Shown here: piece after piece, positions 22,606 through 29,743 of the stretch
Layout of the letters: each line of letters begins with the position of its first letter
How positions within the stretch are numbered: the stretch's first letter is position 1
NCBI GenBank assembly: GCA_050246435.1
Contig: JBFWWB010000010.1
Coordinates: 1 to 38,146 of the forward strand
Length of the DNA stretch: 38,146 bases
Reading direction: 5' to 3'
Source: JAKFWI01 sp050246435
GTDB lineage: Bacteria; Pseudomonadota; Alphaproteobacteria; Caulobacterales; Aquidulcibacteraceae
The notes under the pieces: model-generated
What the model saw: only the letters and a program-made list of their open reading frames with translations
The model's database searches: none
What the model was told of the DNA's origin: nothing
Translations under genes and position numbers: made by a program

Positions 22606-23832
22606 TCACGCCGCGCCCTGGCGGTTGTATTCGTCGATCTTCATCTTGCCGAGCTGGGCCAAGTGTACTTCGTCAGGCCCATCGGCCAGGCGCAGGAAGC
22701 GGTTCAGCACGAAGAATTGCGCGATCGGCGTATCGGCGGAGAGGCCCATGCCGCCGTGCGCCTGCATCGCGCGGTCAAGTACGGTCTGGGCCATCTGCGG
22801 GGCAACGATCTTGATCGCCGCGATCAGATCGCGCGCTTCCTTGTTGCCGCGGCGATCCATCGCATCGGCGGCCTTGAGCGTCAGCAGGCGCGCCATCTCG
22901 ATTTCGAGATAGGAGCGCGCGACGTCCTGGCGGATGCTGCCCTGCTCGGAGAGCTTCTTGCCGAACGCCACGCGGCTTTCCACGCGCCGCGCCATGATGC
23001 CCAGCGCGCGCTGGGCCTGGCCGATGGAGCGCATGCAATGGTGGATTCGCCCGGGCCCGAGGCGGCCCTGCGCGATCTCGAACCCGCGCCCTTCGCCGAG
23101 AATGAGATTCTCCGCCGGCACGCGCACATTCTCCAGCAGCACCTGCGCTTCGCCGCCAGGCGAGCGGTTGTTTCCCAGCACCGTCTGATGGCGCAGGATT
23201 TTCACGCCGGGCGTCTCGCGCGGCACGATGATCGTGGAATGCTGAGCGTAACGCGGCGCGTTGAAACCTGTCTTGCCCATCACCAGCAGCACGGCGCAGC
23301 GGGGATCCATGATCCCGGAAATCCACCATTTGAGGCCGTTGATGACGTAATCGCCGCCATCGCGCTGAATTGAGGTTTCGAGGTTGGTCGCATCCGAAGA
23401 GGCGACATTCGTTTCCGTCATCAGATAGGCCGAGCGGATTTCCCCGGCGAGCAGCGGCTTCAGCCAGCGCTCCTGCTGCGCGGGCGATCCGTATTTCGCC
23501 AACACCTCCATGTTGCCCGTGTCGGGCGCAGAGCAATTGAACACTTCCGAGGCCCACTCGACGCGGCCCATCACCTCGGCCAGCGGCGCATATTGCAGAT
23601 TGGTGAGACCGGGGCTGAAGGCGCCGTATTCATGCGGCAGGAATAGATTCCACAGGCCCTCGGCCTTGGCTTTCGCCTTCAACGCATCGAGGACGGGCCA
23701 CGGCTTCCAGAGTTTGTCCGGATCGGTGAACCAAACATGCGCCTCCTCCTCGCGCGGATGGATTTCGCGCGCCATGAAGGTTTCGAGCCGCGCTATGCGT
23801 TCCTTGGTGGCGGCGTCATGTTCGAAATCCAT
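22606..23832 (-). CDS. ACAD11-like acyl-CoA dehydrogenase
   Basis: A 408-residue acyl-CoA dehydrogenase of the ACAD10/11 (and LvaC) type. Distinctive motifs are YLMTETNVASSDATN (136-150), close to the MTEPDVASSDATN of ACAD11, and RLADGPDEVHLAQ (381-393), where Asp384 takes the place of the usual catalytic Glu. SAPDTGNMEV (101-110) and AHGGMGLS are also present. The gene begins 12 bp after the stop of an APH-like kinase. In animals the same two domains are fused in one polypeptide, which supports a joint reaction: phosphorylation of a 4-hydroxyacyl-CoA then loss of phosphate. This role is inferred from family and context. Confidence 0.92.
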   Translation of the reverse strand: MDFEHDAATKERIARLETFMAREIHPREEEAHVWFTDPDKLWKPWPVLDALKAKAKAEGLWNLFLPHEYGAFSPGLTNLQYAPLAEVMGRVEWASEVFNCSAPDTGNMEVLAKYGSPAQQERWLKPLLAGEIRSAYLMTETNVASSDATNLETSIQRDGGDYVINGLKWWISGIMDPRCAVLLVMGKTGFNAPRYAQHSTIIVPRETPGVKILRHQTVLGNNRSPGGEAQVLLENVRVPAENLILGEGRGFEIAQGRLGPGRIHHCMRSIGQAQRALGIMARRVESRVAFGKKLSEQGSIRQDVARSYLEIEMARLLTLKAADAMDRRGNKEARDLIAAIKIVAPQMAQTVLDRAMQAHGGMGLSADTPIAQFFVLNRFLRLADGPDEVHLAQLGKMKIDEYNRQGAA

Positions 23833-23844
23833 CGCCCTTCCCCT

Positions 23845-24900
23845 TCATCCGATGCGCAGCATCGCGCGCTGCAGCGCTTTTACCGAAGCCTCGTGCAGCA
23901 TGAGGCCCATCTCCATCGCCGCGGCGCCGGCATGAGCGCGCGCATACGTGCCTTCGAGGATGATCGCCAGCTTGTAGCAAGCGAGCACGACGTACCAATC
24001 GAGCGCGGAGAGATCGCGATCGCTTTGGCGCGCATACGCCGCGATCAATTCCTCCACCCTCGGGAAATTGCGCCACGGCTCGACCCGCAGTATCGGCAGA
24101 TCAGGGCCGCCCGCGCCGCGCCAGGTGGCGACGAGCCAGGCCAGATCGATCAGCGGATCGCCGATCGTCGCCAGTTCCCAATCGACGATAGCCGCCAGCT
24201 CCGGCCCGTCCTTGCGGTAGAGCACGTTGCCCATGTGGTAATCGCCGTGCATCACGCCGGGGCGGAACGCCGCCGGGACGTTCGCGTGCAAATACGCCTC
24301 GACCGCGCGCACGTGCGGCAGGCCATCGGGTCCAGGCCAACCGTCATGCACGGCGTACCCATCGAGCTGCTTGCGCCAGCGCGCGGCCTGGCGGCCGAGA
24401 TAATTCTCCGGATTGCCGAAGCTTTCGAGACCAGCAGCAATGTAATCCACGCGCGAGAGCGCGGCCGCGCCATCGACGAGCGCCATGCCCATGCGATGCT
24501 GCACGGCGTCGTCGCCCGCGTGCAGCGCCGGCAGCCCGTTTGTTGGGTTGAATCCGTCGATCGGCTCCATCAGGAAAAACGCAGCGCCCAGCACGTCCGG
24601 CGTTTCGCAACCCGCGATGAAGCCTGGATGCGGCACCCCAGAACCGGCGAGCGCGGCGAGCACGCGCATCTCGCGCGCCATCGTCACATCGTTGCCGGGT
24701 CGCGGATTGGCCGGCGGCCGGCGCAGCACGAAGCGTCGCTCGCCGCGGGTGAATAGCAGCAGGATGTTTTGCGTGCCGCCGGTGAGCAGGTGCGTTTCCC
24801 CGATCGGGCCGCGCTCGAGGCCTTGCGCATCCATCCATGCGGCGAGGCGCTCGAGATCGACGGCTTCGCGCGCGACAACGGCTTGCGCGGACCCCGTCAC
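23845..24900 (-). CDS. APH-like phosphotransferase (ACAD10/11 N-domain, LvaA-like)
   Basis: A 351-residue kinase of the aminoglycoside-phosphotransferase fold. It has GGTQNILLLF (41-50) and FVLRRPP (57-63) in the nucleotide lobe, the catalytic loop MHGDYHMGN (His218, Asp220, Asn225), and the metal-binding VDWELATIGDPLIDLAW (Asp240). This wording is that of the ACAD10/11 kinase domain, not of antibiotic-resistance enzymes. I chose GTG 24900, which overlaps the SDR stop by four bases (GTGA); longer frames simply read antisense or out of frame through the SDR gene. Likely substrate: a hydroxyacyl-CoA. It should not be taken as a resistance gene. Confidence 0.9.
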   Translation of the reverse strand: MTGSAQAVVAREAVDLERLAAWMDAQGLERGPIGETHLLTGGTQNILLLFTRGERRFVLRRPPANPRPGNDVTMAREMRVLAALAGSGVPHPGFIAGCETPDVLGAAFFLMEPIDGFNPTNGLPALHAGDDAVQHRMGMALVDGAAALSRVDYIAAGLESFGNPENYLGRQAARWRKQLDGYAVHDGWPGPDGLPHVRAVEAYLHANVPAAFRPGVMHGDYHMGNVLYRKDGPELAAIVDWELATIGDPLIDLAWLVATWRGAGGPDLPILRVEPWRNFPRVEELIAAYARQSDRDLSALDWYVVLACYKLAIILEGTYARAHAGAAAMEMGLMLHEASVKALQRAMLRIG

Positions 24901-25634
24901 AGCAGCATTCCGCCATCGGCCAGCAGCGTCTGCCCGATCATGTAACTCGACATCGGCGAGGCGAGGAACAAGGCGATCGTCGCCATCTCTTCGGTTTCGC
25001 CGAAGCGGCCGAGCGGGATCTGCTCCACCGCGGCCTTCAGGCGATGGGGGTGATCGGTGGTGGCTTTGGTGAGCTTGGTGGCGACGTAGCCGGGCGCGAT
25101 GCCGTTGACGCGGATGCCCTCGCCCGCCCAAGCCTGCGCCAAGGTGCGCGTCAGCCCGTACGCCCCGGCCTTCGAAGCGTTGTAGGCGGGATTGCCCTTC
25201 GTGGCGTGGAACGCCGCGGAAGACGACACGATGATGAGCGATCCGCGCGAGGCCGCCAGCATGGCGTGGAATTTCATCGCGCACGCCATCAGGCTCGACA
25301 GGTTCACGTCGATCACCTTGGCGAAACCCGCCATCTCGAATTCCTGGCGCTTGTAGAGCGCAATTCCCTGGCTCAGCACCAGCACGTCGAGGCGATCGAA
25401 CGGCGGCGCGTAGGCCGCGATCGCAGCCGCATCCGCCACGTCCATCCGCGCGTAGGAAAGCCCGGCGAGATCGCTGCCCGGCTCCTCGGCGTAATCGCCC
25501 GGCGCTGCGCGGGTTCCCCATACGTAAACCTGCGCGCCGCGGGCGCGGAACGCCTGCGCCGCCGCGTTGCCGATGCCGCTCGACCCGCCGACGACCAACA
25601 CGTTCTTTCCCGTGAAATCGAGCAGCGAATCCAT
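24897..25634 (-). CDS. SDR family oxidoreductase (LvaD-like position)
   Basis: A 245-residue short-chain dehydrogenase. It has VLVVGGSSGIGNAAA (12-26) for NAD(P) binding, a Ser cluster at 137-139, and Tyr151-x3-Lys155 (YNASK). The usual NNAG after strand 4 reads LSQG (87-90), a less common variant. It ends LLADGGMLL, complete. ATG 25634 lies 59 bp after the TetR stop. Its last bases overlap the kinase start. In the levulinate pathway an SDR reduces the 4-oxoacyl-CoA to the 4-hydroxy form, and this gene has the matching place. Confidence 0.9.
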   Translation of the reverse strand: MDSLLDFTGKNVLVVGGSSGIGNAAAQAFRARGAQVYVWGTRAAPGDYAEEPGSDLAGLSYARMDVADAAAIAAYAPPFDRLDVLVLSQGIALYKRQEFEMAGFAKVIDVNLSSLMACAMKFHAMLAASRGSLIIVSSSAAFHATKGNPAYNASKAGAYGLTRTLAQAWAGEGIRVNGIAPGYVATKLTKATTDHPHRLKAAVEQIPLGRFGETEEMATIALFLASPMSSYMIGQTLLADGGMLL

Positions 25635-25693
25635 TCGCGCGCGCCTCCCGCTTTTTCTATAACGCGTATCAGGTTTGCTGCGATGCGCCTAGT

Positions 25694-26455
25694 TCACACC
25701 GCCGCCCGCAACGTCTTCTCGCGGCTGAGCCGCGCAGCCCCGATGCGCCGCCGCGCCAGCGCCAGAAGCCGGCGGCTGCGCGCGCCGTTCTCCTGCAGAT
25801 CCTCGTAAGCGGCGCGCGCCTGCGCCCGCGCCGGGACGCGCAGCGCGCCCGCCAGATGCAGCAGCACCACGCCCACGGCGCGGCGCACGAATTCGCTATC
25901 GCTGAGCGCGCCAAGCCCCCATTCGTGCACGATGGCGTATTGCGCATGCGAAAGATCGACGATCAGCCGCTCGACATCGATGCCGCGCTCCAGCTGGCGC
26001 TGCGCCTTCATCGCCGCGATCCACGGCCGCACCGAGCGTCCGGCGATCTCCACCAGCACCCCGCGGATGTTGGCGTGGATCGTAGGCGAGAAATAAAGCG
26101 CCGCCACCGCGCGCAGGAAATTGGGAATTTCGAGGTTGCGCAAGGTGGTGGTGATCAGGTGTTCGTAGGCGCCCTCGAACGAGGCGGGATCGGTTTCGAA
26201 CACGAGGCGGTTCTGGAAGGAATCGAAATAGTCGCGGATCGCTAGCGCGACGACGTTCTCCTTGCTGCCGAAGGCGTTGTAGATCGTACGCGTGGCCACA
26301 TCGGCGCGCCGGCAGAGATCGCGGATGTTGAGCGCGTCGAGCCCTTCGCCGGCGATAATGCGGCGCGCCTCGCGCAGGATGCGACGGCGGCGCTCGAACA
26401 TCGCATTCGAGCTGTTCGTCATCCCGCCAAGGGCGTAAAGTTCGCTGTCCTTCAC
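25694..26455 (-). CDS. TetR family transcriptional regulator
   Basis: About 253 residues from GTG 26455, which overlaps the crotonase stop by four bases (GTGA); ATG 26422 is an alternative start giving 242 residues. The N-terminal HTH reads RRILREARRIIAGEGLDAL, then IRDLCRRADVATRTIYNAFG with the T-x-Y-x-x-F recognition helix and SKENVVALAI. The C-terminal ligand domain is long and helical and not classifiable by eye. The gene sits inside the catabolic operon between crotonase and SDR genes. It probably senses an acyl-CoA and represses the operon. Confidence 0.88.
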   Translation of the reverse strand: MKDSELYALGGMTNSSNAMFERRRRILREARRIIAGEGLDALNIRDLCRRADVATRTIYNAFGSKENVVALAIRDYFDSFQNRLVFETDPASFEGAYEHLITTTLRNLEIPNFLRAVAALYFSPTIHANIRGVLVEIAGRSVRPWIAAMKAQRQLERGIDVERLIVDLSHAQYAIVHEWGLGALSDSEFVRRAVGVVLLHLAGALRVPARAQARAAYEDLQENGARSRRLLALARRRIGAARLSREKTLRAAV

Positions 26456-27249
26456 GCGCCCCCGCCATAGCGCGGCGCGCGCTTCTCGCGGAATGCGGCG
26501 ATCCCTTCGGCGAAATCCGGCCCCTGCGCGCACAGGATCTGATTGCGATCCTCCATGGCGATCACCGCTTCCAAACTGCCTGCGTCGATCGCGAGGTTCA
26601 GCGCCTCCTTGGTCAGGCGCAGACCCAGCGGCGTGGCGTTGAGCATGTCCTGCACAAAACTTTCGGCCTCTCCGTGGAGAGCATCCGAGGGAACGATGCT
26701 CGCCACGAGGCCCAGCGCGTGCGCACGCGGCGCATCGAGGAAGCGGCCGGTCAGCATGTATTGCGAAGCCGCCGCGGCGCCGATCATCCGTGGCAGGAAA
26801 TAGCTGACGCCGATATCGCAGGCGCTGAGGCCGATGCGGATGAAAGCGGCGTTCATCCGCGCCGAGGGCGTGGCGACGCGGATATCCGCCGCCAGCGCCA
26901 GCGCGAACCCGCCGCCGGCCGCGGCGCCTTCGACCATCGCGACGATAGGCTGCGGGCAGCGGCGCATGGCGATGACGATCTCGCTGATCTCGCGCTGGCG
27001 CACGAGAGAGGCGGCCGCATCCGCGCCGGGCGGGCCGCTGGTTTCCTTCAGATCGAGCCCGGCGCAGAAATTCGCGCCGGCGCCGCGCAAGGTGACGACA
27101 CGGATTTCGTGGCGCCAGTAGAGATCGGTGAAGAATTCGCGCAATTCGTCGATCAGCTTGCGGTTGAGCGCGTTCATGCGTTCAGGCCGATTGAGCGCGA
27201 CGCGCGCGACCGCGCCGTCGATCACGACGTTAAGATGTTCGTAGCTCAT
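26452..27249 (-). CDS. Crotonase-fold protein lacking both hydratase glutamates
   Basis: A 265-residue enoyl-CoA hydratase/isomerase family member. The CoA/oxyanion segments are ANFCAGLDL (59-67) and EGAAAGGGFALALAAD (107-122). At the two catalytic Glu positions of rat mitochondrial hydratase (144, 164) I read Ala116 and Phe136. An Asp at 145 in LSACDIGVSYFLPR takes a position used by some crotonases with other chemistries. So hydratase activity is doubtful; isomerase, lyase or thioesterase are possible. ATG 27249 overlaps the previous stop (ATGA); the frame upstream is a shadow of the previous gene. Confidence 0.88.
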   Translation of the reverse strand: MSYEHLNVVIDGAVARVALNRPERMNALNRKLIDELREFFTDLYWRHEIRVVTLRGAGANFCAGLDLKETSGPPGADAAASLVRQREISEIVIAMRRCPQPIVAMVEGAAAGGGFALALAADIRVATPSARMNAAFIRIGLSACDIGVSYFLPRMIGAAAASQYMLTGRFLDAPRAHALGLVASIVPSDALHGEAESFVQDMLNATPLGLRLTKEALNLAIDAGSLEAVIAMEDRNQILCAQGPDFAEGIAAFREKRAPRYGGGA

Positions 27250-28037
27250 CGCGCTTCCTTCCCCCCGCCCGCATCCGCCCGGCCGCGCTCGAGCACCCCA
27301 TCGCGGCGCGCGCCGACGGCTTCGGGCGTGACGGCGGCGTTGTGCGGACCGCCCAGGCGCGCTTCCAGCGCCATGCCCTCCGAGAAGGAGAGCGCGTAGC
27401 CCTCGTCGATCATGCGCTTCATCATGCGCAACGCGCCGCCAGGCGCGGCGAGCATGCGCTCGCCCAGCGCTAGCGCCGTTGGCAGCAGATCTTCCGCCGC
27501 CGTCACCTCGCCGACGAGCCCCCATGCCGCCGCCTGGCGCGCGGGAAGCGACGCGCCCGAGAAGGAAAGCTGCTTGGCGCGGTAAATGCCGACCACCCGG
27601 CTCAGCCGCTGCGACAGGCCCCAGCCCGGCATCACGCCGACGCGCAGATGCGTATCTGCGAACACCGCCTTCTCGCTAGCGATCAGCACGTCGCAGGCGA
27701 GCGCGAGTTCGAACCCGCCGGTCATCGCCGGGCCGTTGATCGCGCCGATCACCGCGCCGGGAAAGGCCGCCGCGGCGGCGACCGGATTTTCCGCATCGAG
27801 CGACCGCAGGATCGCGGTGTCCTCGCGCAATTCGTTGAGATCGAGGCCGGCGCAGAACGCATCGCCCGCACCGGTGAGGATGACGACGCGCACGCCCTCA
27901 CCCGCCAAGTCAGCGAAGGCCGCGACCAGCGCGCGGCGCAGCGCGGCGGAGAGCGCATTGCGCCGCGCCGGGCGGTTCATCGTCAGCACGGCGAGGCCAT
28001 CGCGCGGACGGGCGATCAGCAGCGCCTCTTCGCTCAT
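27246..28037 (-). CDS. Enoyl-CoA hydratase/isomerase family protein
   Basis: A 263-residue crotonase-fold protein. It has DAFCAGLDLNEL (59-70) and NGPAMTGGFELALACD (101-116). Glu110 matches the first catalytic Glu of enoyl-CoA hydratase; the second position appears to be His130 (ADTHLRVG). ATG 28037 overlaps the SDR stop by four bases. It probably hydrates or isomerises an enoyl-CoA in the pathway run by this operon. The single-Glu pattern leaves isomerase possible. Confidence 0.9.
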   Translation of the reverse strand: MSEEALLIARPRDGLAVLTMNRPARRNALSAALRRALVAAFADLAGEGVRVVILTGAGDAFCAGLDLNELREDTAILRSLDAENPVAAAAAFPGAVIGAINGPAMTGGFELALACDVLIASEKAVFADTHLRVGVMPGWGLSQRLSRVVGIYRAKQLSFSGASLPARQAAAWGLVGEVTAAEDLLPTALALGERMLAAPGGALRMMKRMIDEGYALSFSEGMALEARLGGPHNAAVTPEAVGARRDGVLERGRADAGGGKEAR

Positions 28038-28837
28038 GCGCCCGCGCTCCTCTCGTCGATCGTGGCGTCGCCGCCGGCCACGGGGATCACCGCGCCCGTA
28101 ACGTGCGCGCCGGCGCGGCTGGCGAGATAAAGCACGGCGCCAACGATATCTTCCGGACTGCCGGTGCGCCCGGTGAGCGGCGAAATCGGCGCCGGTTCAT
28201 GTGCGGGATCGGCCGGATTGAACATGAATCGCGTCATCTTCGATTCGAACACGCCGGGCGCGATCGCGTTGACCGCGATGTGATCGCCGGCGAGATATTT
28301 CGCCATATGCCGCGTCAACATGATGAGGCCGGCCTTGCTCGCGGAATAGGAAAACGAAGGCCGCGCCGGCGGGCGCATCCCGTCGATCGAGGCGATGTTG
28401 ATGATGCGCGCCGGGTGTTCCGCGCTCGCGGCGCGGCGCAGCAGCGGCAGCATTTTCTGCGACAGCTCGAACGGGCCGATAAGATTGGTGTCGAGCACCT
28501 TCTCGAAGCCGGCGCGCGGGAAGGCGTCGATCGGCGCGCCCCAGGCGGCGCCGGCGTTGTTGATCAGGATGTCGAGGCTGTCCTGGGCGGCAGCGATCGC
28601 CCCGGCCGCTTTCGCGACGCCTTCCGCCGTGGCGAGATCGGCTTCCACTGCGCGGCACGGGCCCAAGCGCGCAAGCATGGCTTCGGCTTCGCGCAACGGG
28701 GCGGCCTTGCGCCCGCAAATCCAAACCTCCGCTCCCGCTTCGAGCAGGCCTTCCGCGATCATCAGCCCGATGCCGCTCGATCCGCCCGTGACGAAAGCGC
28801 GGCGGCCGCGCACGCTGAACAAGGAGGCGATGTCCAT
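28034..28837 (-). CDS. SDR family oxidoreductase (3-oxoacyl reductase-like)
   Basis: A 267-residue classical SDR with VTGGSSGIGLMIAEG near the N-terminus, ICGRKA after the second strand (Arg-Lys favours NADPH), INNAGAAWG, Ser in NIASIDG, and YSASK. The MDIASLFSVRGRRAFVTGG start resembles RhlG-like 3-oxoacyl reductases. ATG 28837 lies 12 bp after the stop of the preceding SDR. The last four bases overlap the next gene. Likely works on a 3-hydroxy/3-oxoacyl-CoA. Confidence 0.9.
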   Translation of the reverse strand: MDIASLFSVRGRRAFVTGGSSGIGLMIAEGLLEAGAEVWICGRKAAPLREAEAMLARLGPCRAVEADLATAEGVAKAAGAIAAAQDSLDILINNAGAAWGAPIDAFPRAGFEKVLDTNLIGPFELSQKMLPLLRRAASAEHPARIINIASIDGMRPPARPSFSYSASKAGLIMLTRHMAKYLAGDHIAVNAIAPGVFESKMTRFMFNPADPAHEPAPISPLTGRTGSPEDIVGAVLYLASRAGAHVTGAVIPVAGGDATIDERSAGA

Positions 28838-28849
28838 CGCTGGGGCCCG

Positions 28850-29611
28850 CTAGCGCGGCGCCATGCGGATCGCGCCGTCGAGCCGGATTGTTTCGCCGTT
28901 CAGCATCGGGTTGGCGACGATGGCGCCCACCAGCGCCGCAAACTCATCGGGATGGCCCAGGCGGCTAGGGAACGGAACCTGCTGGCCGAGCGAACGCTGC
29001 ACGTCCTCCGGCAGGGTGGCGAGCAAGGGAGTGAGAAAAATCCCCGGCGCAATGGTGACGACGCGCACGCCCAGCTGCGCAAACTCGCGCGCCAGCGGCA
29101 GGGTCATGCCCACGATGCCGGCTTTCGATGCGGCGTAAGCGGGCTGGCCGATCTGGCCGTCGAACGCGGCGATGCTGGCGGTGTTGATGATCACGCCGCG
29201 CTCCTCCCCCGCCGGTTCGGCGCCGACGAGGCGGGCGGCGAATTTCGAGGCGACATTGAATGTGCCCAGCAGATTGATCTCGATGACGCTGCGGAAAGCC
29301 TGCAGCGGCAGCGCTTCGCCGTTGCGGTTGACCGCGCGGGCCGGCGGGCCGACGCCGGCGCAATTCACCAGAATGCGCGCCTTGCCGTGCAGGCCTTCGG
29401 CCTTATCGAGCGCTGCGGAAACCCCTGCTTCGTCGCACACGTCGACCGCCGCGAACGCGCCGCCGACGGCGGAAGCCAATTCCTCGCCAAGCGCTGCATT
29501 GCGATCAAAAATCGTGACTTTTGCGCCGGCCGCTGCCAGCATCCGCACTGTCGCGGCGCCAAGCCCGGAGGCGCCGCCTGTCACCACCGCCGCGAGCCTC
29601 TGTGCGATCAT
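28850..29611 (-). CDS. SDR family, 3-hydroxyacyl-CoA dehydrogenase type
   Basis: A 253-residue SDR resembling HSD17B10-type 3-hydroxyacyl-CoA dehydrogenases. It has AAVVTGGASGLGAATVRML, then FDRN, an acidic end to strand 2 that favours NAD+, VNCAGVGPPARAV, Ser in INTASIAAFDGQIGQ, and YAASKAGIVGMTLPLARE. ATG 29611 follows GGAGGAAGG; the frame to 30787 is an antisense read of the neighbouring dehydrogenase. It is the first gene of the leftward operon and is divergent from an acyl-CoA dehydrogenase. Confidence 0.92.
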   Translation of the reverse strand: MIAQRLAAVVTGGASGLGAATVRMLAAAGAKVTIFDRNAALGEELASAVGGAFAAVDVCDEAGVSAALDKAEGLHGKARILVNCAGVGPPARAVNRNGEALPLQAFRSVIEINLLGTFNVASKFAARLVGAEPAGEERGVIINTASIAAFDGQIGQPAYAASKAGIVGMTLPLAREFAQLGVRVVTIAPGIFLTPLLATLPEDVQRSLGQQVPFPSRLGHPDEFAALVGAIVANPMLNGETIRLDGAIRMAPR

Positions 29612-29687
29612 GCCTTCCTCCGCTTCGCATCCGCGCTCTGCGGCGCCTGCGCTTTTCATCGGTAGCGCCGGGCCTGCAAAACTACAA

Positions 29688-29723
29688 CGTGTTTTCCCTT
29701 TCGCGCGCGCCGTGCGAAACACG
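29688..29723. promoter_or_regulatory. Inverted repeat in divergent promoter
   Basis: CGTGTTT (29688-29694) and AAACACG (29717-29723) are perfect inverted arms separated by 22 bp, about two helical turns. They lie in the 132-bp region between the leftward operon and the rightward acyl-CoA dehydrogenase. A site for the operon's TetR protein is possible. Confidence 0.28.
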
Positions 29724-29743
29724 CGCACGCCCTGGAGGATGAA

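Noticed and set aside
20964..22814. 616-residue plus-strand open frame
   Set aside because: Antisense to the acyl-CoA synthetase, with shadow-like composition (His/Arg/Ala-rich).
23845..24900. Reading the APH-fold protein as an aminoglycoside-resistance enzyme
   Set aside because: The VDWELATIGDP wording and the adjacent ACAD11-like gene place it with ACAD10/11 kinase domains.
28103..29665. 520-residue plus-strand open frame
   Set aside because: Antisense across two SDR genes that have full motifs on the minus strand.
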